Part shown: positions 35,629 to 44,038 of the stretch, one piece after another
How the letters are laid out: each line of letters opens with the position of its first letter
How positions within the stretch are numbered: the stretch's first letter is position 1
Source: Marinomonas transparens
Lineage (GTDB): Bacteria > Pseudomonadota > Gammaproteobacteria > Pseudomonadales > Marinomonadaceae
Reading direction: 5' to 3'
DNA: 64,000 nucleotides
Assembly (NCBI RefSeq): GCF_016463975.1
Contig: NZ_JAEMNX010000009.1
Location: 62,001 to 126,000 of the forward strand
The notes under the pieces: generated by a model
What the model was told of the DNA's origin: nothing
What the model saw: only the letters and a program-made list of their open reading frames with translations
The model's database searches: none
Position numbers and translations under genes: made by a program

Positions 35629-36478
35629 CTAGAGGCGCTTTTTGATCGGTAAACATGGAACGGCGGTACTGGTTTGGTGTTGCTGCTACCCGCTGCTTAA
35701 ACACCCGCTGAAAATGCGCTTGGTCGCTAAAGCCAACCGCTTGCGCGACCTCTGAGATGGCTTGGCCTGCTTTTAAGGCTTGTTGGCCAAGTTGTACACG
35801 GCGATTCAGTCGATAGGCATGGGGCGTCATATTAAAATGGCGTTTAAAAGCACGAACCAGATACCCCGTACTAAAGCCAAACTCGTCACTGATAAGGTCA
35901 ATGGACCTGTCTTCTAGACAATGCTGATTTAAGTAATCCGCCACTTGATAAAGCCGATTAGGGGGTAATAGCGTTTTCTCTGCCTCTACGACATGATCAA
36001 GGTACTCGAATAAACGCACAAAGTATTTTTTGAGTGAAGCGTCTTTTTCAATAGACGTTAGCTGACTGGACATAAGGCTTCGGCACAATGACACAAAATC
36101 TTGATAAAAGTGCGATGCCAGCAGCGTGTCTAAACGACTATCTCGCCAATCCAGTTCAGGTCTTACACCAGCACTCTTAAGTAAAGACGCCAACCAATGC
36201 TTGTCCAAATGCATCATGTAATAAGACCAAGGTGAGTCCTTACATGGGTGGCAGGCATGTACGGCATCAGGATTCATCAACACCAAGATCCCCTTTTCTA
36301 CCTGATGCAATCGACCCTCACAAAGAAACTCACTTTGCCCATCTAGAATCGCACCAATGGACCATTCTTTATGGCTATGGGGCGCATAGCTTACCTCTCT
36401 GCCATCCACCACGTGACGCAGCTCGACATAAGGTAAATCAGGGGAGCGCCAAAAAATAGGGTGGGTAGAAGGCGTCAT
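35618..36478 (-). CDS. AraC-family regulator
   Basis: A 286-residue regulator with an N-terminal cupin sensor domain (YAPHSHKEWSIGAILDGQSEF, VLMNPDAVHACHP) and a C-terminal AraC double HTH (IDLISDEFGFSTGYLVRAFKRHFNMTPHAYR; ISEVAQAVGFSDQAHFQRVFKQ). It is of the type commonly found beside LysE exporters. The last codons and the TGA stop come from the terminal repeat of the MITE, so its C-terminal tail (about LGKV) was written by the insertion; the DNA-binding domain is intact. Confidence 0.87.
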   Translation of the reverse strand: MTPSTHPIFWRSPDLPYVELRHVVDGREVSYAPHSHKEWSIGAILDGQSEFLCEGRLHQVEKGILVLMNPDAVHACHPCKDSPWSYYMMHLDKHWLASLLKSAGVRPELDWRDSRLDTLLASHFYQDFVSLCRSLMSSQLTSIEKDASLKKYFVRLFEYLDHVVEAEKTLLPPNRLYQVADYLNQHCLEDRSIDLISDEFGFSTGYLVRAFKRHFNMTPHAYRLNRRVQLGQQALKAGQAISEVAQAVGFSDQAHFQRVFKQRVAATPNQYRRSMFTDQKAPLGKV

Positions 36479-36545
36479 CTGGCTATTATCTCCATAAAAG
36501 CATTTGCTGCATGGTAGTCTATTTTAAATAAGGCCAGTGCAGCTC

Positions 36546-37334
36546 TCAAGGTAAACAACTGACTCGAAATACATCATTCAACTTTAAAGGTAATATCAGG
36601 GTACTAAATTGCTGGATAATGGACTCTTTACACATGGCTTCACGCTGCGCCATATCCTCCAAATACATTTCTCGATACTCCGCATTCAGCACAGGTTTAC
36701 CATTCTTAATAAAAATCGATAGGGCCCGACATTCAGAAAACTCAAAGCATTGCTCGTTCACCGCAAAGTCAAAATCGTTGACCAACGCTCTCAGCTGATC
36801 AAGGTCATTCTTCAGACCAATGGCCAGTCCTCGTTGATGAGCCTGAGCAGCAAGAAAACGGTTAAACGCCAACTGATCATTCGAACGAGCAGAAAATCCG
36901 GTGTTATGTCGATAAGTGTCTACATTGTCTGGTTCAACGCCATCACAACCTTTTTTTGCCGCTAACGCCAAACGACTCGCCATGATGCTTTTTACCTGAT
37001 CGGAACGAATGTCTAACCAACGTTCATTGTCCCAACCACTCAGCGTTTTACCTAAATCTTGCTCCGCAAAGGCGGCCGCATCAGGGCGCCAATCCTCATA
37101 GGAACCAGCCGAAAAATAACAAATGACTTTTTTGCCTGAGGCTTGCAAGCGCTGAATCAATTCAACAGGCGAGTCAAACAAATCAATATCGTATATATCG
37201 ACATCATAGCTCTCATTCACTATTCCCTGTAATTGCCAGTGCCAAGTAGCAGAGACAGGAGGCTTGTACCAATCATCGACGGCATACACAGGGGAAAGAA
37301 AAAACATGGTAAAAAAGGCAAACAAAACGCGCAT
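36546..37334 (-). CDS. GH114-family endo alpha-1,4-polygalactosaminidase-like protein
   Basis: About 262 residues with a signal peptide (MRVLFAFFTMFFLSPVYA), so it is secreted. The (beta/alpha)8 domain shows the family landmarks VICYFSAGSYEDWRPD, CDGVEPDNVDTYRHNTGFS, IGLKNDLDQLR and DFAVNEQCFEFSEC. GH114 enzymes cut polygalactosamine-type exopolysaccharides, and bacterial members are often tied to biofilm polysaccharide, but no such cluster lies here. The ATG at 37334 follows GGGG by 6 nt and starts a cleaner signal peptide than the ATG run at 37352. Confidence 0.82.
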   Translation of the reverse strand: MRVLFAFFTMFFLSPVYAVDDWYKPPVSATWHWQLQGIVNESYDVDIYDIDLFDSPVELIQRLQASGKKVICYFSAGSYEDWRPDAAAFAEQDLGKTLSGWDNERWLDIRSDQVKSIMASRLALAAKKGCDGVEPDNVDTYRHNTGFSARSNDQLAFNRFLAAQAHQRGLAIGLKNDLDQLRALVNDFDFAVNEQCFEFSECRALSIFIKNGKPVLNAEYREMYLEDMAQREAMCKESIIQQFSTLILPLKLNDVFRVSCLP

Positions 37335-37526
37335 AGTGGACCCCATCATCATAAAAAGCTTACTGAAAAGCCCACGACATGGTTTGCCGTTACAACACTC
37401 TACGCTGTTATGAATAAAAAAGACTTACAAATCACTGAAATGCATCACACTCTTAATAATACTAGGCTTTTATACGGTGTGTGATGGACGCAGCAAAGAC
37501 TTTTTTAGTATTCAAAATAAAAAGTC

Positions 37527-38375
37527 TCAATGGAATACCTGAGATAAACATTCAGGATCAATCTCCCCATGACAAACTCGGGTCACACCACCACTCATGC
37601 TGACACGAAAGTCCTCGCTGATATCAATGTCGATTTGTCCACCTGGCATAATGACCTTAATATTCGCATCACACAGCCCTAATTTGTAAGCCACGGCCGC
37701 AGCGGCGCAACTACTGCTTCCAGACGCTAAAGTATAGCCCGCACCGCGCTCCCAAATTTCAATGCAAATATGTTGACGGTCAATCACCTGCATAAACTGC
37801 ACATTTGTGCGATTCGGGAAGTTCGGGTGAGTTTCAATCAGGGGACCAAATTCTTTTGCGAGTGTTTCTGTGGGCGAGTCCGTCAAGATCACACAATGCG
37901 GATTGCCAATGGTTACCGCGCTGTAAATATGATCCAACCCCATTACATTTAGGCTTTCTAACAAAACTTCCCTAGGTTCGCCCCAAACTGGAATGTCACG
38001 GCTGCTAAAAGACACCTTGCCCATTTCTACATTTACCCGACGCCCTGCTTCGAGTACCTGAGCCTTCACCACACCCCCTTTGGTTTCAATACTGAAAGGC
38101 TTGTCTTTTACCAATCCAGCATCCCACAGGGCACGACAGAAAATTCGTAGGCCATTACCACTTTTCTCCGCTTCACTGGCATCAGGGTTAAAGATGCGTA
38201 AACCAAAGTCGGCTACGGACGACTCAAACGGCCCAATTAATAAACCATCCGAGGCAACACCATAATGTTTATGGCAAATGTTTTTAATAGTTAATGCCGC
38301 AGGTTCATCAAGAAATTCATCAGGTGAGACAACTAAATAGACATTTCCAAGGGCATGGTACTTACGGAAATTCAT
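37527..38375 (-). CDS. Diaminopimelate epimerase-fold protein lacking both catalytic cysteines
   Basis: A 282-residue protein with the DapF fold in two halves. It begins FRKYHALGNVYLVVSP, with the substrate-binding Asn11 kept. In DapF the two active-site cysteines lie in CGNG and ACGTG; here they read KSGNG with Ser72 and LASGSSS with Ser218. Surrounding motifs are kept (FNPDASEAE, IGNPHCVI, NRTNVQF, ERGAGYT). It is not near lysA or xerC, the normal dapF neighbourhood. It may belong to a separate subgroup with different chemistry, so naming it dapF would be unsafe. What reaction it performs is unknown. Confidence 0.85.
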   Translation of the reverse strand: MNFRKYHALGNVYLVVSPDEFLDEPAALTIKNICHKHYGVASDGLLIGPFESSVADFGLRIFNPDASEAEKSGNGLRIFCRALWDAGLVKDKPFSIETKGGVVKAQVLEAGRRVNVEMGKVSFSSRDIPVWGEPREVLLESLNVMGLDHIYSAVTIGNPHCVILTDSPTETLAKEFGPLIETHPNFPNRTNVQFMQVIDRQHICIEIWERGAGYTLASGSSSCAAAAVAYKLGLCDANIKVIMPGGQIDIDISEDFRVSMSGGVTRVCHGEIDPECLSQVFH

Positions 38376-38403
38376 TTATTATTCCTTATACTATTCTCTT
38401 CAA

Positions 38404-39045
38404 CTACTCAATTAATTGATGCTCTAGAGCATATTTTACCAACCCAGCCGAAGTATGAATATCAAGTTTGTTTTTAATATTTTGCCTATGGGTCTCTACC
38501 GTTCTAACGCTGATATTGAGCGTTTGCGCCATTTCTTTATTCGACAAACCTATGGCTAATTCTTTGAGGACTGACAGCTCACGCTTGGTTAGCTCTTCAC
38601 ATTTCTCAGGCGTACTCGCTTGCGAAAATAAAGCATCCGAGGCCCCTGAACTAAAATAAGTGCCCCCCTGACTCACGGTATTCATCGCCTGCACCAGCTC
38701 TTCCGATGACACATCTTTTAACACATAGCCATTGGCACCAGACTGGATCAAAGACAAAATGTATTCTTTATCATGATGCATGCTGAGCATGAGAATTTTT
38801 ATCTCTGGCTGTTCTGTCTTAAAGCGCTTCGTCGCTTCCAAGCCGTTCAATACTGGCATGGATACATCCATCAGCACCAAGTCTGGTTTCAGCGCCTTGG
38901 CTTTTTCCAGAGCTTCTAAGCCATTAGACGCCGTACCGATAACCTCTATATTTGCTTCCAGCTCCAACCGAGCTTGCAAACCATCCAAAACAAGGGTGTG
39001 ATCATCCACCAGTAAAACACGTAATAGTGAAGGTGACATTGTCAT
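38404..39045 (-). CDS. NarL/FixJ-type response regulator
   Basis: A 213-residue response regulator: receiver domain with VDDHTLV, the phosphoacceptor Asp in LVLMDVSMPVLNG (about residue 60), and Lys in YVLKDVSSEELV, then a LuxR-type HTH (LTKRELSVLKELAIGLSNKEMAQTLNISVRTVETHRQNI). No kinase is adjacent; the NarX-type kinase at 44039-45382 is the nearest partner and needs just this kind of regulator. Between them lie IS relics, dgkA, eptA and an RstAB-like pair. Confidence 0.9.
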   Translation of the reverse strand: MTMSPSLLRVLLVDDHTLVLDGLQARLELEANIEVIGTASNGLEALEKAKALKPDLVLMDVSMPVLNGLEATKRFKTEQPEIKILMLSMHHDKEYILSLIQSGANGYVLKDVSSEELVQAMNTVSQGGTYFSSGASDALFSQASTPEKCEELTKRELSVLKELAIGLSNKEMAQTLNISVRTVETHRQNIKNKLDIHTSAGLVKYALEHQLIE

Positions 39046-39194
39046 ACTCTAACTCTTTTTATTGTTTCAATAGGAAAGGAAAAATAACCGTCTAGTCTAA
39101 ATAAGGGAAGTAGCATATGTTCGAAGCCCCCTACCTTTTTAAGATTCAATATAGTGTGTCACTTTAACCTGTTCTTTAACCAGAAAATACGCAC

Positions 39195-39229
39195 AAAAAA
39201 TCGGAACATGAAGCACGTCCGATTTTTTT
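39195..39229. terminator. Intrinsic terminator, bidirectional
   Basis: An 11-bp stem AAAAAATCGGA / TCCGATTTTTT with a 12-nt loop and seven T residues, between the response regulator start and the mobile-element relics; on the minus strand it would end transcription coming from eptA-dgkA. Confidence 0.8.
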
Positions 39230-39269
39230 GATTTTTCACTCGCTATCATGACCAGATAATTAAGGACGG

Positions 39270-39293
39270 CTTGGTAGACTTATTCGTACCTTG
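39270..39293 (-). mobile_element. Solo IS5-type terminal repeat
   Basis: Read on the minus strand the sequence contains AAGGTACGAATAAGTCTACC, which matches the left end of the MITE at 35372 at about 20 of 22 positions and resembles the IS5 terminal repeat. No matching second end was found nearby. It directly borders the IS1111-type mini-element, which may have inserted into it. Confidence 0.55.
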
Positions 39294-39294
39294 T

Positions 39295-39507
39295 ATGGAC
39301 TCCCTCGGTTTTAATACGATAAAATCTTATTTCGCATTAAGGTCTTACGTTGTACAACATGCCCATGTTCATCCATCGTGCAAAGTTCAAAAATATTTTT
39401 TGCTAAATCTAAACCAACTCGCATAATAGTCATGTGGACTCTCCCTTTAGATTAGTGGTCTCAGCAACTAATCTTGGCACATAGATGCCGATGGTGGGGG
39501 AGTCCAT
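39295..39507 (-). mobile_element. IS110/IS1111-type mini-element with internal deletion
   Basis: About 213 bp bounded by 10-bp inverted repeats ATGGACTCCC (39295-39304) and GGGAGTCCAT (39498-39507), in the manner of the sub-terminal repeats of the IS1111 group. Between them are the first 40 codons of an IS110-family transposase on the minus strand and, ahead of its start codon, a non-coding segment with an 8-bp hairpin (AGATTAGT, 10-nt loop, ACTAATCT). Both ends are kept while the body is missing. Confidence 0.65.
39311..39433 (-). pseudogene. Truncated IS110-family transposase (N-terminal 40 codons)
   Basis: Reads MTIMRVGLDLAKNIFELC, then DEHGHVVQRKTLMRNKILSY and a TAA stop. GLDLAKN holds the first Asp of the DEDD catalytic motif of IS110/IS1111 transposases; full proteins are over 300 residues, so the catalytic core and the whole C-terminal serine domain are missing. 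An AAAGGGAGAG ribosome site precedes the ATG. Probably not functional. Confidence 0.8.
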
Positions 39508-39516
39508 CCCATTTCC

Positions 39517-39909
39517 TTAACCACCCTCGGCAAAATTTTTATAAAGAACGCTGATCCAAATAAGGCTGTATAACATCAACGACAAAAATACCGCCGCTGA
39601 GCCCAAATCTTTCGCTCTTCCTGACAGCTCATGCAACTCTAGGCTAATACGATCAACCACAGCTTCTACGGCCGAGTTTATTATTTCAACCAATAACACA
39701 ACCAACATGGCACCATTCAACAAAGCAAGCTGAAAAAAATCGGTAGCGACAAAAAGGCTAATAGGAAACATCACCGCAGCCAGCAGTAATTCCTGCCGAA
39801 AAGCGGACTCATGTCGGTACACCGCCTCAAAACCCTGCATCGAACATCGTCCAGCCTTAAGAATACGACCTATACCAACGCCATTTGGCTTAAGAACATT
39901 GTTTGTCAT
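39517..39909 (-). CDS. dgkA: Diacylglycerol kinase DgkA
   Basis: About 130 residues, three membrane helices. The family core is GFEAVYRHESAFRQELLLA, LVEIINSAVEAVVDRI with the catalytic Glu, and SGRAKDLGSAAVFLSL. The enzyme phosphorylates diacylglycerol, recycling what is left after phospholipid head groups are used, for example by EptA just upstream. The ATG at 39909 has AAGGG at 8 nt; an earlier ATG at 39936 has no ribosome site. It follows eptA by 33 nt and ends 10 nt before the IS1111-type mini-element. Confidence 0.92.
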   Translation of the reverse strand: MTNNVLKPNGVGIGRILKAGRCSMQGFEAVYRHESAFRQELLLAAVMFPISLFVATDFFQLALLNGAMLVVLLVEIINSAVEAVVDRISLELHELSGRAKDLGSAAVFLSLMLYSLIWISVLYKNFAEGG

Positions 39910-39942
39910 AATTACATCCCTTTTTCTATTCATCATGGTGAT

Positions 39943-41649
39943 TTAGTTTTTACGGCATGAGCTAAAAACATCCAGCTCCTCTTCATAAATGTCGGTCGTA
40001 ATATTGTTCAGTCCTAAAATAGAATGAAACAGATTGTCTTGTGAAACTGGCTGCTCGCTTTTGGCCATCAAACACGGGGCACTAATTTTATTAGCTAATT
40101 GATATTCTTTGGAAAACCACATTAAAAATGGAATGTGCGTTTGCTCCGTAGGAGCCATGAAATAGGGTGTACCATGCAAATAGATATTGTTTTCCCCTAA
40201 CGATTCGCCATGGTCTGATAGATATATCATTGAGGTATTATAGTGAGGCGATTGTCGATTAAGAAACTCAATAACTTCATTTAAAAAATGATCTGTATAT
40301 AAGAGAGAATTGTCGTAAGCGTTAGTAATCTCTTGCCTTGAGCATTCCTGCAACTGGTTGGTCTTACACACAGGTGTAAATTGCTCAAATGCTTTTGGAT
40401 AGCGTTGGAAATAAGAAGGCCCATGACTCCCCTTTTGATGCAACACGATGAAAACATCTTGATCAAGGTATTCGACCTTTTCGTCCAGCTTATTAAGAAG
40501 AATCTCATCGAAGCATTCCTTGCTGTTACACCACAACTCATTATTCGCATGACTTAGTTCATCTGTTGGCACCCTATCACACGCCCCTTTACAGCCAGAA
40601 TTATTTTCTCTCCATAGAACCCACAAGCCAACTCGTGACAACACATCCAATAACCCTTCATATTTTTCTGATTTTGAATGGCTATAATCCGATCTCTCAA
40701 ACTTAGAAAACATACAAGGCACAGATACTGCGGTTGCTGTTCCACATGAAGAGGCATTAGTGAAATTAATAACATCTTGTTTTTGAAGCTTAGGATTGGT
40801 TACTCGACGATAACCATTAAGTGAAAAATTAGCCGCTCTCGCCGCTTCACCTACCACTAATACTGTCAGGTTATGTTTTCCATTAGCAGGCAGAACCTTA
40901 GATCTTAGAGCATCTAAAGCAATAGCTTGTGGTGGCGCACTTTCCGAGGCGAATACACTAGAAGCATAGGTCGCCGTCGCATAAATAAAATTAACTGGGT
41001 TAATCAAATGTCTCAAGTAGCGGTTATTACGGAAAAAAGAAGAATAATCTTGATAAAAAGTCATCAAAATCAAAATGATAATCAGGATACTCGCAACACC
41101 ACTAATAAGCCGACCCGCTAACCCCCTTAGCACAGAGCTTGGTTTTATGGTTACTCGCCATACCATCAGCGTCGGCACTACACCCAAAAAAACAACGTAG
41201 AAAAACAACTTCCCTGACAACAACTCCGCGGCTTCAGAGACATCGGTTTCAACCGTATTCTGTATCATGTTCCAGTCAATCAATATGCCATAGGTGTCCA
41301 TAAAATAACTGGCACTGGCCGCTGATATTAGAATTATAGTAAGGAGCGGTTTTCTGAGATAAGGCAGCGTGGTAAAAAGAAGCAGTATATTAATAAAAGC
41401 GACTAAAAAGACAAACAACGACAGGTAAAAACCGACATTCCACAGCGACAACGGATAAGGCAACTTGAAAACATTTTTCCACAACGAAAAGTTATAAAAA
41501 AACACGAAGGCGGTGGCTAATAAAACATTGAAAACGCTGGAACTTAGGGTGATTTTTTTTGGTAAGCGCCATACCGCTAATAACCAATATTTTACGACTA
41601 TTGTTCCACGGTAAAGTGGCTGGCTGACATGATGATAACTGGTTGACAT
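39943..41649 (-). CDS. eptA: Lipid A phosphoethanolamine transferase (EptA/MCR family)
   Basis: A 568-residue protein: five N-terminal membrane helices, then a periplasmic sulfatase-fold domain. Catalytic and zinc-site motifs are present: VVGEAARAANFSLNGYRR (Glu), SSCGTATAVSVPCMFS (the nucleophilic Thr), LHQKGSHGP, and IYLSDHGESLGENNIYLHG (Asp-His), with several paired cysteines. It moves phosphoethanolamine from phosphatidylethanolamine to lipid A, lowering surface charge and polymyxin binding. With dgkA it forms the eptA-dgkA pair seen also with some mcr genes. It is preceded by an RstAB-like two-component system. Confidence 0.93.
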   Translation of the reverse strand: MSTSYHHVSQPLYRGTIVVKYWLLAVWRLPKKITLSSSVFNVLLATAFVFFYNFSLWKNVFKLPYPLSLWNVGFYLSLFVFLVAFINILLLFTTLPYLRKPLLTIILISAASASYFMDTYGILIDWNMIQNTVETDVSEAAELLSGKLFFYVVFLGVVPTLMVWRVTIKPSSVLRGLAGRLISGVASILIIILILMTFYQDYSSFFRNNRYLRHLINPVNFIYATATYASSVFASESAPPQAIALDALRSKVLPANGKHNLTVLVVGEAARAANFSLNGYRRVTNPKLQKQDVINFTNASSCGTATAVSVPCMFSKFERSDYSHSKSEKYEGLLDVLSRVGLWVLWRENNSGCKGACDRVPTDELSHANNELWCNSKECFDEILLNKLDEKVEYLDQDVFIVLHQKGSHGPSYFQRYPKAFEQFTPVCKTNQLQECSRQEITNAYDNSLLYTDHFLNEVIEFLNRQSPHYNTSMIYLSDHGESLGENNIYLHGTPYFMAPTEQTHIPFLMWFSKEYQLANKISAPCLMAKSEQPVSQDNLFHSILGLNNITTDIYEEELDVFSSCRKN

Positions 41650-41774
41650 AGTCCTACTCTGAATCTATTTGAATGAGTAGAAATATGCCTGATTAACCGA
41701 CTAACTTATGTCCCATTAATGTCCCTATTGTGTGGCGCAATGTCATACTTATGTACTGATATTAATAATAAAAC

Positions 41775-43145
41775 CTAGACCACTACAGGCCAAGTCACTA
41801 ATATTCTGGCGCCACCGAATTCACTACGATGAATGCTCACCTCGCCACCATGTTGGCGAGCTATTTGCGCCACAATGGCCAAACCTAACCCATAGCCTCC
41901 TGTTTCTTTATTCCGACTCACATCGAGGCGAGTAAAGGGTTCAAATAAATGCACGGCCTGTTCTTCAGTAATGCCGGGGCCATCATCATCTACCCACATT
42001 TTATAATGCAACGCGTCTACGCTGACACCAACCACGATAGTAGTGTTAGTGTATTTGTCTGCATTACTCACCAAGTTACGTAATAGCCGAGACATCAGCT
42101 GAGGCTCCATCGCCACCCATGTCTCTTTGTCTGGCAAGCTAAGGTGAATTTCAGTATTAATTTCCGAAACAAGATGCTGTTTTTGCTTGAACAACCAACT
42201 TGAAACATCCATATTTTCTAATTTCAGCAAGGGTTCCGCGCTCTCAAGCCTCGTGTAGCTCAGCAGTTCATGCACCATTTCCCCCATATCATCAATGTCG
42301 GCATTCATGCCCAACAGATATTGGTTTTTCAAATTGTCATCAGAGGTGTCTGCCACCATTTCCAGCTGAAACCTAAGGCGCCCAATAGGAGAACGTAATT
42401 CATGTGAAACGGCATTGATTAAATTTCTTTGGCTTTCAAACAGCCGTTTTAATCGTTCCGCCATCACGTTAAACGTTTTACTCAGGTCACCCAAAGCTAA
42501 AAAACCTTCAGGTGCCCGAGCATCAAACTCTCCCCGACTAAATGCATTGGCCGTATGTTCCAATTTCACTAATCGATACTGCATTCCCAGCACCCAAAGT
42601 AAGGCAAAGCCAACAAAAATAAACAACGGAAAATATCGAAAAGCAGTAAATACTAACTCGGCGGCTTCGCTCTCTTTCATCGGGCCAACTTTCACAACGG
42701 TATTAGGTGCAATAAGCTGAAAATGAATATCTAAAGGGAAAAAAGGCCAAACAGGCACACCTTGTTGAATATCACTAAGCTGTTTTTCAGACAGTGTTAA
42801 CTGATCAAAAGGGATGATTTCTATCGGAAGGTTGGAGGTCTTATTGATACCTTGCAGTAACGTCTGAAACTCTTCGTTAGACTGAATCGGGTATAACGCC
42901 TTTATTAACGTCACCACGGTTTCGTAATCATGGAGCTGATCATCGTGGAGTTCATCATAATAAAGGCTGTTGAAAAGCATTTCATTGCCCACAGTAGAAA
43001 TGAAAAACAAAACAATTAACGCCAGATACATGCTGATAAATTGTTTAAGCAAGGTCATACCAAAAAAATGAGATACCGAGAGCTTAGACTGTTTTAGCGG
43101 TGCAGCACTGTCACCATTATGTCTTGATTTGTCATCGTTAAACAT
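41775..43145 (-). CDS. RstB-like sensor histidine kinase
   Basis: A 456-residue membrane kinase: two membrane helices (about 35-55 and 165-185) around a periplasmic domain, a HAMP linker, HisKA with LINAVSHELRSPIGRLRFQLEM, and HATPase with LVSNADKY, DDDGPGITEEQ and GGYGLGLAIV. The ending HLFEPFTRLDVSRNKETGGYGLGL resembles RstB. It overlaps the response-regulator gene by 8 nt and is oriented into eptA-dgkA, so it may control lipid A modification. The signal is unknown. Confidence 0.88.
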   Translation of the reverse strand: MFNDDKSRHNGDSAAPLKQSKLSVSHFFGMTLLKQFISMYLALIVLFFISTVGNEMLFNSLYYDELHDDQLHDYETVVTLIKALYPIQSNEEFQTLLQGINKTSNLPIEIIPFDQLTLSEKQLSDIQQGVPVWPFFPLDIHFQLIAPNTVVKVGPMKESEAAELVFTAFRYFPLFIFVGFALLWVLGMQYRLVKLEHTANAFSRGEFDARAPEGFLALGDLSKTFNVMAERLKRLFESQRNLINAVSHELRSPIGRLRFQLEMVADTSDDNLKNQYLLGMNADIDDMGEMVHELLSYTRLESAEPLLKLENMDVSSWLFKQKQHLVSEINTEIHLSLPDKETWVAMEPQLMSRLLRNLVSNADKYTNTTIVVGVSVDALHYKMWVDDDGPGITEEQAVHLFEPFTRLDVSRNKETGGYGLGLAIVAQIARQHGGEVSIHRSEFGGARILVTWPVVV

Positions 43146-43875
43146 TCACTTGCCACTGATCAGTAATAAAAAGATAACCTTTGCCGCGCACGGTAATGAT
43201 CCTGCGGGGAAGCCCATGACTGTCGCCCAGTTTTTTTCTTAATGACACAATTTTGTTGTCAATGGATCTATCCTGTCCATCGTACTCAATCCCACGTAAC
43301 GACTGACTAATTTGATCTCTTGACACAGGTTTCTCGGGGTTATTCGCAAGCAACCATAATAATTCTAACTCTGTTTCTGTTAATTTAACGGGCTCGCCCG
43401 CCAGCTCAACTTGCCTACGTCCCATATTAATCATAAGACTGTCAAAAGTCAGTTGGTCCTTGTTGGTTTCAGGCGTTTGATGGGAAGTATCAGTATTTTT
43501 TTCGTAACGGCGTAACAATGCCCGCACTCTCGCCAGCAGCACTCGCGGGTGAATGGGTTTACTCACAAAATCATCCGCCCCCATTTCTAACACCGCCACC
43601 TGATCCATATCATCACCACTGGCCGTCAACACCAACAGCGACCCTTGGTACCACGCTTGCAACTTTCGGCACACGGTTAAACCATCGACATGGGGCAACA
43701 TCAGATCGAGAATAATAAGCTGAGGCAATAATTGTTCCGCCAACTCCAGTCCTTTCTGACCATCTTCGGCATGATTAACAATGAATCCTTTTTGGCCTAA
43801 ATAGCTTGTTATTAACTCGGCAAGCTTAAGGTCATCTTCAATAAGTAAAATAGTACAGGGTTGTTCATCATTCAT
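43138..43875 (-). CDS. RstA/OmpR-type response regulator
   Basis: A 245-residue response regulator with receiver domain (LLIEDDLKLAELI; phosphoacceptor Asp in LIILDLMLPHVDG; Lys in FVSKPIHPRVLL) and OmpR-type winged helix (VKLTETELELLWLLANNPEKPVSRDQI, DNKIVSLRKKLGD, ITVRGKGYLF). First gene of the RR-kinase pair that leads into eptA and dgkA. OmpR-like regulators of this kind (PmrA, RstA, QseB) often control eptA genes. Confidence 0.9.
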   Translation of the reverse strand: MNDEQPCTILLIEDDLKLAELITSYLGQKGFIVNHAEDGQKGLELAEQLLPQLIILDLMLPHVDGLTVCRKLQAWYQGSLLVLTASGDDMDQVAVLEMGADDFVSKPIHPRVLLARVRALLRRYEKNTDTSHQTPETNKDQLTFDSLMINMGRRQVELAGEPVKLTETELELLWLLANNPEKPVSRDQISQSLRGIEYDGQDRSIDNKIVSLRKKLGDSHGLPRRIITVRGKGYLFITDQWQVNV

Positions 43876-44038
43876 AAGATTGGTATCAAAGTTAGCGGCT
43901 AAACATCGTCACCCATGACAGTAAACTATTCTAACCATTCAGTAAAAGTCCATATGATGAAACGGTGCGTATTTTTGGCTATATTATTCACCACACCAGT
44001 CGACTCTTTTATGAATAAATTCAAGAAGGTAACATAGG

